64,000 nt of DNA. Source: Rhizobium sp. BK313. Its GTDB lineage: Bacteria; Pseudomonadota; Alphaproteobacteria; Rhizobiales; Rhizobiaceae. The notes beneath the pieces are model-generated. The model did no database searches. It saw only the letters and a list, made by a program, of their open reading frames with translations, and was not told where the DNA came from. The DNA lies in NCBI RefSeq assembly GCF_014193655.1, contig NZ_JACHZQ010000001.1, positions 1,550,001 through 1,614,000 on the forward strand, in the 5' to 3' direction. Positions 59,020 through 64,000 of the stretch are shown piece after piece. Every line of letters starts with the position of its first letter. The first letter of the stretch is position 1. A program made the position numbers and the translations under genes.

Positions 59020-59580
59020 TCAGACCTGCATGATTTCCTTTTCTTTGTCGGCTAGCAAGCGGTCGATGTCCGAAATCGTATCGTCCGTCATCTTCTGCAC
59101 ACGCTCGGACTGGGCGCGGCTTTCATCCTGACCGATTACACCGTCCTTTTCGGCCTTTTTGAGACCGTCCATGCCGTCACGGCGGACATGGCGAATCGCC
59201 ACCTTTGCCTTCTCGGCATATTCATGGGCAACCTTGACCAGCGAGCGACGGCGCTCCTCGTTGAGCTCCGGCAACGGGATGCGCAGATTTTGTCCATCGA
59301 CGATCGGATTGAGGCCGAGATTGGATTCGCGGATCGACCGCTCCACAGCCCCGACCATCGACTTGTCCCAAACAGAGACGGTCAGCATACGCGGCTCGGG
59401 CACGGTGATGTTGGCGACTTGGTTCAGCGGCATGCGCGAGCCATAGGCTTCAACCGTAACCGGATCGAGAATGTTGGCGGACGCACGCCCAGTGCGCAGC
59501 GAGGCGATGTCGCTCTTGAATGCCGCAATGGCGCCGTCCATGCGGCGCTTCAGTTCTTTGAGGTCGGTGCCTTCACTCAT
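59020..59580 (-). CDS. frr: Ribosome recycling factor
   Basis: 186 residues, full length, two-domain RRF. Recognisable segments are [20 protein letters not shown], the variable loop, and [21 protein letters not shown] (here [20 protein letters not shown]). With EF-G it splits post-termination ribosomes. GGGAG precedes ATG 59580. It lies 56 bp after pyrH. Confidence 0.96.
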   Translation of the reverse strand: MSEGTDLKELKRRMDGAIAAFKSDIASLRTGRASANILDPVTVEAYGSRMPLNQVANITVPEPRMLTVSVWDKSMVGAVERSIRESNLGLNPIVDGQNLRIPLPELNEERRRSLVKVAHEYAEKAKVAIRHVRRDGMDGLKKAEKDGVIGQDESRAQSERVQKMTDDTISDIDRLLADKEKEIMQV

Positions 59581-59636
59581 GTGTTTTTACTCCCGTGTAG
59601 TAGGCGGCACCGGGAAGGGCCGGTGCCACAGGAACG

Positions 59637-60356
59637 TCAGTTGTCTGATACGATGGTCTTGTGGCCGCCGCCGGTCAAGATTTCCGCGAAGCCGCCCTTT
59701 TCATGAATTGAAAAGACGATGATCGGGATTGAATTTTCCCGCGCAAGCGCTACGGCGGCCACATCCATGACCGCGAGTCCTTTTTCGAGCACCTGGCTAT
59801 GGGTTAGATGTTCGAAACGCTCAGCGTCCGGGAACTTCTTCGGATCGGCGGAATAGATGCCATCGACCTGCGTGCCCTTGAAGATCGCTTCGGCGCCCAT
59901 TTCGGCGGCACGCAGTGCTGCGGCGGAATCGGTGGTGAAGAAGGGATTGCCGGTGCCGCCGGCAAAGATCACCACACGGCCAAGCGAGAGATGGTAGAGC
60001 GTGGCGCGCTGCGAAAAACTCTCGCAGATTTCCGGCATGGAGATGGCGGAAAGCACGACGGTGTCGATATTCAGCTTGCGCAGCGAGGTGGCCAATGCCA
60101 GCGCGTTTATGACGGTCCCGAGCATGCCCATGTGGTCGCCGGTAACGCGGTCTCCTCCCTTGGAGGCAACGGCAACGCCGCGGAATATATTGCCGCCGCC
60201 GACGACGACGCCGACTTCGACACCCATCGCGCGCGCTTCTGCAATGTCAGATGCAATCCGGTCCGAGACGGTGACGTCGATACCGAACCCCTGGCTACCC
60301 ATGAGGGCTTCGCCGGAGGCTTTGAGCAGTACGCGCTTGTAGATCGGCTGAGACAT
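59637..60356 (-). CDS. pyrH: Uridylate kinase
   Basis: 239 residues of the bacterial UMP kinase (amino acid kinase) family: RVLLKASGEALMG at the N-terminus, GVVVGGGNIFRG and the acceptor region GTGNPFFTTDSAAALRAAEM. It phosphorylates UMP to UDP. AAGGAG precedes the ATG. Confidence 0.96.
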   Translation of the reverse strand: MSQPIYKRVLLKASGEALMGSQGFGIDVTVSDRIASDIAEARAMGVEVGVVVGGGNIFRGVAVASKGGDRVTGDHMGMLGTVINALALATSLRKLNIDTVVLSAISMPEICESFSQRATLYHLSLGRVVIFAGGTGNPFFTTDSAAALRAAEMGAEAIFKGTQVDGIYSADPKKFPDAERFEHLTHSQVLEKGLAVMDVAAVALARENSIPIIVFSIHEKGGFAEILTGGGHKTIVSDN

Positions 60357-60409
60357 CGTGGCTCCTTGAAGTGATCGCGGGGGATGATTGTGAAAGCCGG
60401 ATACACGAA

Positions 60410-60435
60410 GGGCACCGCGTTGTCACGCGATGCCC
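60410..60435 (-). other. Stem-loop between tsf and pyrH
   Basis: 10-bp arms (60410-60419 and 60426-60435, one G-U-type position) with a 6-nt loop and no T-run. It is a possible processing site or attenuator within the superoperon, not a clear terminator. Confidence 0.35.
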
Positions 60436-60490
60436 TGAGGTTTTCCCTGATATGGTTTCACCAATCCGGGATATGATTTCTTTTCCCTGA

Positions 60491-61417
60491 TCAGCCCTTG
60501 GCGACAGCCGCAACTTCGGCGGCGAAGTCGCTCTCTTCCTTCTCGACGCCTTCGCCGAGGAGCAGACGGGCCATGCCGACGACTTCGATCGGGGCGCCGG
60601 CGGTCTTTTCAGCTTCCTTGATGGCAGCAGCGACCGTCAGGTCCGGGTTGATGACGAAGGCCTGCGAGAGAAGAGCGACTTCCTCGAAGAACTTGCGCAT
60701 GCGGCCTTCCACCATCTTTTCGATGATGGCTTCCGGCTTGCCGGATTCGCGGGACTGCTCGATGAAGACGTTGCGTTCGCGCTCGGCGACTGCGGCATCG
60801 ACTTCTTCGGCGCGGATAGCCAGCGGGTTGGTAGCAGCAATGTGCATGGCAACCTGGCGGCCGATCGACGTCAGAACGGCCTTGTCACCGACCGACTTCA
60901 GGGCAACCAGAACGCCGAGCTTGCCGATACCGTCGCCGGCAGCGTTGTGGATGTAGGTCGCCACGACGCCGTGCTCGACCTCCAGCTTGGCCGCACGACG
61001 AAGCGTCATGTTCTCGCCGATGGTTGCGATCGCGTCCTTGATAGTGTCGGCGACTGGCTTGCCGGATGCGGGATAGGTCGCAGCCGAAATGGCTTCGACC
61101 GTGCCGTTGGTGGACAGCGCAACTTCGGCGACGCCGCGAGCGAGTTCCTGGAAAGCATCGTTACGGGCAACGAAGTCGGTTTCGGAATTGAGCTCGACGA
61201 CAACGGCCTTGTGACCGGCGCCGGCAATGGCGACCAAGCCTTCAGCGGCGGTGCGGCCGGACTTCTTGTCAGCCTTGGAGATGCCCTTGGCGCGCAGCCA
61301 GTCGATCGCGGCTTCGATATCGCCGTTGGTTTCGGTCAGCGCCTTCTTGCAGTCCATCATGCCTGCGCCAGACTTTTCGCGCAGTTCTTTCACCAGTGCA
61401 GCCGTAATCTCGGTCAT
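60491..61417 (-). CDS. tsf: Elongation factor Ts
   Basis: 308 residues: an N-terminal UBA-like domain ([20 protein letters not shown]), then the dimerisation and core domains with [15 protein letters not shown]. It exchanges GDP for GTP on EF-Tu. AGAGGAAG precedes the ATG. It follows rpsB by about 270 bp, with stem-loops in between. Confidence 0.97.
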   Translation of the reverse strand: MTEITAALVKELREKSGAGMMDCKKALTETNGDIEAAIDWLRAKGISKADKKSGRTAAEGLVAIAGAGHKAVVVELNSETDFVARNDAFQELARGVAEVALSTNGTVEAISAATYPASGKPVADTIKDAIATIGENMTLRRAAKLEVEHGVVATYIHNAAGDGIGKLGVLVALKSVGDKAVLTSIGRQVAMHIAATNPLAIRAEEVDAAVAERERNVFIEQSRESGKPEAIIEKMVEGRMRKFFEEVALLSQAFVINPDLTVAAAIKEAEKTAGAPIEVVGMARLLLGEGVEKEESDFAAEVAAVAKG

Positions 61418-61589
61418 AAGCTTCCTCTTGTCGGTTCATACGGTGCGGCGTGCGGTTTTGAGCAGAAGCGGCACCGATTTGAGGGACGAAATGTACCCGT
61501 AAGTATGACAGCGTTATGAAGCTGCGTCATACTCTGGAATTCTTGATTGGAACATGCCTGGATCTACCGCCCAGGCCATGCGTTCCCTG

Positions 61590-61680
61590 AAACAGAACAA
61601 GGCCGCTCGAACTCCTTGAAGTCGCAAACGGCCTTGTCCCGGATGTCAATACGCTCGGGCGGACTGGATTCCGTCCGCCC
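61590..61680 (-). terminator. Two stem-loops between rpsB and tsf
   Basis: The first (arms GGGCGGAC 61657-61664 and GTCCGCCC 61673-61680) lies 10 bp after the rpsB stop. The second (arms ACAAGGCCG 61597-61605 and CGGCCTTGT 61629-61637, long loop) is followed on the minus strand by TTCTGTTTC. The pair probably attenuates read-through so that S2 and EF-Ts amounts can differ. Confidence 0.5.
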
Positions 61681-61690
61681 TTGGGCGCGA

Positions 61691-62458
61691 TCAGGCTTCG
61701 GTGCCGTCCACCAGAGTCGGCTCGATCGGAGCTTCAACGGAAGCGCCGAGGTCGCGGCCGGATGCGCTCTGCTGGCGAGCGATACCGTCGATGGCAGCGC
61801 GCGAGATCAGGTCACAGTACAGAGCGATGGCGCGCGAAGCGTCGTCGTTGCCCGGAATCGGATAATCGATCAGGTCCGGATCGCAGTTCGAGTCGATGAT
61901 AGCGACGACCGGAATGCCAAGGCGCTTGGCTTCGTCGATCGCGATCTTTTCCTTGTTGGTGTCGATGATGAACATCAGGTCCGGGGTGCCGCCCATATCG
62001 CGGATACCGCCGAGAGCCTTGTCCAGCTTTTCGCGCTCGCGCTCGAGGTTCAGACGTTCCTTCTTGGTGAAGCCCTGGGCGTCGCCATTGAGGATTTCGT
62101 CGAGCTTGCGCAGACGCTGGATCGAGTTCGAAATCGTCTTCCAGTTGGTCATCATGCCGCCGAGCCAGCGGGCGTTGACGTAGTACTGAGCCGAGCGCTT
62201 GGCGCTGTCGGCGATCAGTTCGGACGCCTGACGCTTGGTGCCGACGAACAGAACGCGGCCGCCACGGGCAACGGTGTCGCTGACAACCTGCAGGGCGCGG
62301 CTCAACATCGGAACCGTCTGAGCAAGGTCGATGATGTGGATGTTGTTACGATCGCCGAAGATGTACGGCTTCATCTTCGGGTTCCAGCGATGCGTCTGGT
62401 GGCCGAAGTGAACACCAGCTTCCAGAAGCTGACGCATAGAAAAATCAGGCAATGCCAT
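61691..62458 (-). CDS. rpsB: 30S ribosomal protein S2
   Basis: 255 residues, full length: [20 protein letters not shown], the coiled-coil insert ([17 protein letters not shown]) and the [15 protein letters not shown] domain core. ATG 62458 has an AAAGGAG site; an upstream in-frame start at 62560 is rejected. First gene of the minus-strand superoperon. Confidence 0.97.
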   Translation of the reverse strand: MALPDFSMRQLLEAGVHFGHQTHRWNPKMKPYIFGDRNNIHIIDLAQTVPMLSRALQVVSDTVARGGRVLFVGTKRQASELIADSAKRSAQYYVNARWLGGMMTNWKTISNSIQRLRKLDEILNGDAQGFTKKERLNLEREREKLDKALGGIRDMGGTPDLMFIIDTNKEKIAIDEAKRLGIPVVAIIDSNCDPDLIDYPIPGNDDASRAIALYCDLISRAAIDGIARQQSASGRDLGASVEAPIEPTLVDGTEA

Positions 62459-62730
62459 GCCTTTGACTCCTTTTCCGGTTGAACCTCCGCAAGGCGAACA
62501 GCATCTTCTTCGAAGATGCCACCGGGCGGAACGATCCGGATTTCTCCCGGACAATCCCATGCCTTACGTGTGGAATGCGGCTGCCCATACATTCGATTTG
62601 CCGAGAATGCAAGGCTTGGGCGGAAAAAATGCGCGGACCCTGCCCCTTGAAGCCGGGGAAGTCTGAGGACTTTATCGACGATATCCGCCAAAACCGCCAC
62701 GGTGAATCGTCACCGCAGCCCCCAACTGAC
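62459..62730 (-). promoter_or_regulatory. rpsB leader/promoter region
   Basis: About 270 bp between rpsB and the MFS gene. It contains a strong short hairpin GCATCTTC-TTC-GAAGATGC (62501-62519) about 45 bp upstream of the rpsB start, within the likely mRNA leader. No promoter consensus is clear. Confidence 0.4.
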
Positions 62731-63960
62731 TTACCTCCCCGTTGATTTCGATTGCCCCTGAAGCACAGCAGCAAAGCACATCGACATCAGGATCACCCCG
62801 GCACCGACGATATATGGTCCGCCTGCGGACAATTGATACAAGGTGCCGCTTGCGAGCGGCCCTACGATTCTGGCGATCGACTGCTGAGCCTGATTGGCGC
62901 CTTGAACACGGCCCTGTTGATCACCGGGTGCTGCGTTGGAAATAACGGCGCTCATCGATGGCTGGTAAAATCCGTCTCCCAAGGTGAAAATCGCAATGGC
63001 GGCAAACAAGAGCTGTGACGACGTGATATGAACGGTCGTCGCCACCATTATCAGCCCTAGAGCATTGATCGCGAGGCCAACGACAGCGGTCAATCGCTCA
63101 CCCAGCCGATGCTGCAGTCTTGGTGCGAGCCAACCCTGGCTAAAAATGTCGAGCACACCGACAGTGCACAGCAGAAGTCCTATGCCGACAGGTTCGAACG
63201 ACAATATATCCTTGGCGAACACCGCAATGTTGACCTGAAGCATGGTGCCGGCAAGATAAAACAGGAAGGCGCTGGCGAACGCGAGTTTTATCAATGGTAG
63301 CCTCAGTGCGTAAGCAAGAGGGCTGAAGGGATTGAGATGATGCAGCGTCAATGAAGCTGAACGGTCATGCTTCACATTGCTTTCGGGCAGTGCAACGAAC
63401 ACCCAAAGCAAATTGAGAATTGCCAGGCCAGCCGCCACGAAGGCTGGAGCAGAAAGGGAAATCTGTCCGAGCAATCCGCCAACAGCCGGTCCCATCAGGA
63501 AGCCGAAGCCGCCGGCTGCGCCAAGTAGACCAAATACCTTTCCGCGGTCCTCCGGCTCGGTGATATCGGCAACATAGGCATAGACAGCGCCAGTGCTACC
63601 GGCTGTCAGCCCGTCGATGGCGCGGCTGATGAGAAGCATGGAAAAAGACCCGGCAACGCCAAAGACGAGGTAGCCGGTTGCCGAGCCGAACAGCGTCGCG
63701 ATCAGAATTGGTTTACGTCCCAGGCGGTCGCTCAAAGCTCCGAGCACAGGGGCAGCAACAAGCTGGCAGACCGCATAGAGGGTCATAATCGCGCTTACCG
63801 AGATGGCAACGCGAACTGGAGGAACGAACTGCGCAACCAGAAAGGGCGCCACCGGGCCGATCAGTGTAAAGCCCGCGAAATTAAAAAGGACCGATACAGC
63901 AAGAATGGCCTTCGGCGACCTCCAAATCGGCGGCGTGCGTAAAACGGCGTTGTACAACAT
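62731..63960 (-). CDS. MFS transporter, TCR/Tet-type drug-efflux subfamily
   Basis: 409 residues with 12 predicted membrane helices and the MFS loop motif between helices 2 and 3 (GALSDRLGRKPILIATL). A DGLTAGSTGAVYAYVADITE segment and motif C-like GFGFLMGPAVGGLLG near helices 4-5 are typical of DHA1 drug:H+ antiporters. The substrate cannot be told from sequence. AGGAGT precedes ATG 63960. It may be its own transcription unit. Confidence 0.88.
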   Translation of the reverse strand: MLYNAVLRTPPIWRSPKAILAVSVLFNFAGFTLIGPVAPFLVAQFVPPVRVAISVSAIMTLYAVCQLVAAPVLGALSDRLGRKPILIATLFGSATGYLVFGVAGSFSMLLISRAIDGLTAGSTGAVYAYVADITEPEDRGKVFGLLGAAGGFGFLMGPAVGGLLGQISLSAPAFVAAGLAILNLLWVFVALPESNVKHDRSASLTLHHLNPFSPLAYALRLPLIKLAFASAFLFYLAGTMLQVNIAVFAKDILSFEPVGIGLLLCTVGVLDIFSQGWLAPRLQHRLGERLTAVVGLAINALGLIMVATTVHITSSQLLFAAIAIFTLGDGFYQPSMSAVISNAAPGDQQGRVQGANQAQQSIARIVGPLASGTLYQLSAGGPYIVGAGVILMSMCFAAVLQGQSKSTGR

Positions 63961-64000
63961 TTTACTCCTGAGCTGCCGCCCGGAGCAGATGTCGACAAGA

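Overview
The window is chromosomal DNA from an alphaproteobacterium of the Rhizobiaceae, most likely Rhizobium. This rests on a phosphatidylcholine synthase gene, the order dusB(nifR3)-ntrB-ntrC-ntrY-ntrX-dat-hfq-hflX, a fused ispDF, a pyruvate dehydrogenase E1 beta with its own lipoyl domain, and alphaproteobacterial SOS boxes (GAAC-N7-GAAC) before lexA. Nearly all of it is core housekeeping sequence. I see no prophage, insertion sequence, CRISPR array or secondary-metabolite cluster.

Layout. 1-3.6 kb: 5' part of pcs, a UbiH-like flavin hydroxylase, an AEC carrier and ccdA. 3.6-7.3 kb: a gene-poor, more accessory stretch with a small Cys-rich secreted protein, a small HTH protein, tRNA-Lys(UUU), several very small proteins and a GntR/FCD regulator with a paired operator. 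7.3-12.4 kb: ferredoxin-NADP reductase and the siroheme/sulfite assimilation operon cysG-DUF2849-cysI-DUF934. 12.6-24.3 kb: a deaminase and mazG, converging on the nitrogen-regulation block dusB-ntrB-ntrC, ntrY-ntrX, dat, hfq-hflX. 24.5-28.6 kb: ispDF-cinA facing a run of three tandem P-loop kinase paralogues and a RatA/COQ10-like gene. 28.7-38.4 kb: the pyruvate dehydrogenase/lipoate operon (pdhA, pdhB, pdhC, SGNH hydrolase, lpdA, two YeaQ-type membrane proteins, lipA), with ftsB and eno upstream. 38.5-44.6 kb: kdsA and a VOC protein, an MscS-type channel, a DUF2721 membrane protein and lexA. 44.6-48.7 kb: comEC and gltA. 48.6-62.5 kb: an envelope and translation superoperon on the minus strand: rpsB, tsf, pyrH, frr, uppS, cdsA, rseP, bamA, lpxD, fabZ, lpxA, lpxI, lpxB. 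An MFS efflux gene closes the window.

The genes form clear functional groups: nitrogen-status sensing (NtrBC, NtrYX, Hfq), acetyl-CoA supply (PDH with LipA making its lipoyl cofactor, then enolase and citrate synthase), lipid A and outer-membrane assembly, and sulfur assimilation (CysG makes the siroheme that CysI needs).

The most unusual observation is an RseP site-2 protease with three tandem PDZ units of exactly 90 residues each. Next are a three-gene array of small P-loop kinases, an hflX frame whose only well-placed start appears to be ATC, and a two-palindrome operator shared by the GntR gene and a decayed divergent reading frame. None of these by itself proves a new system. I found no complete undescribed defence or metabolic system.
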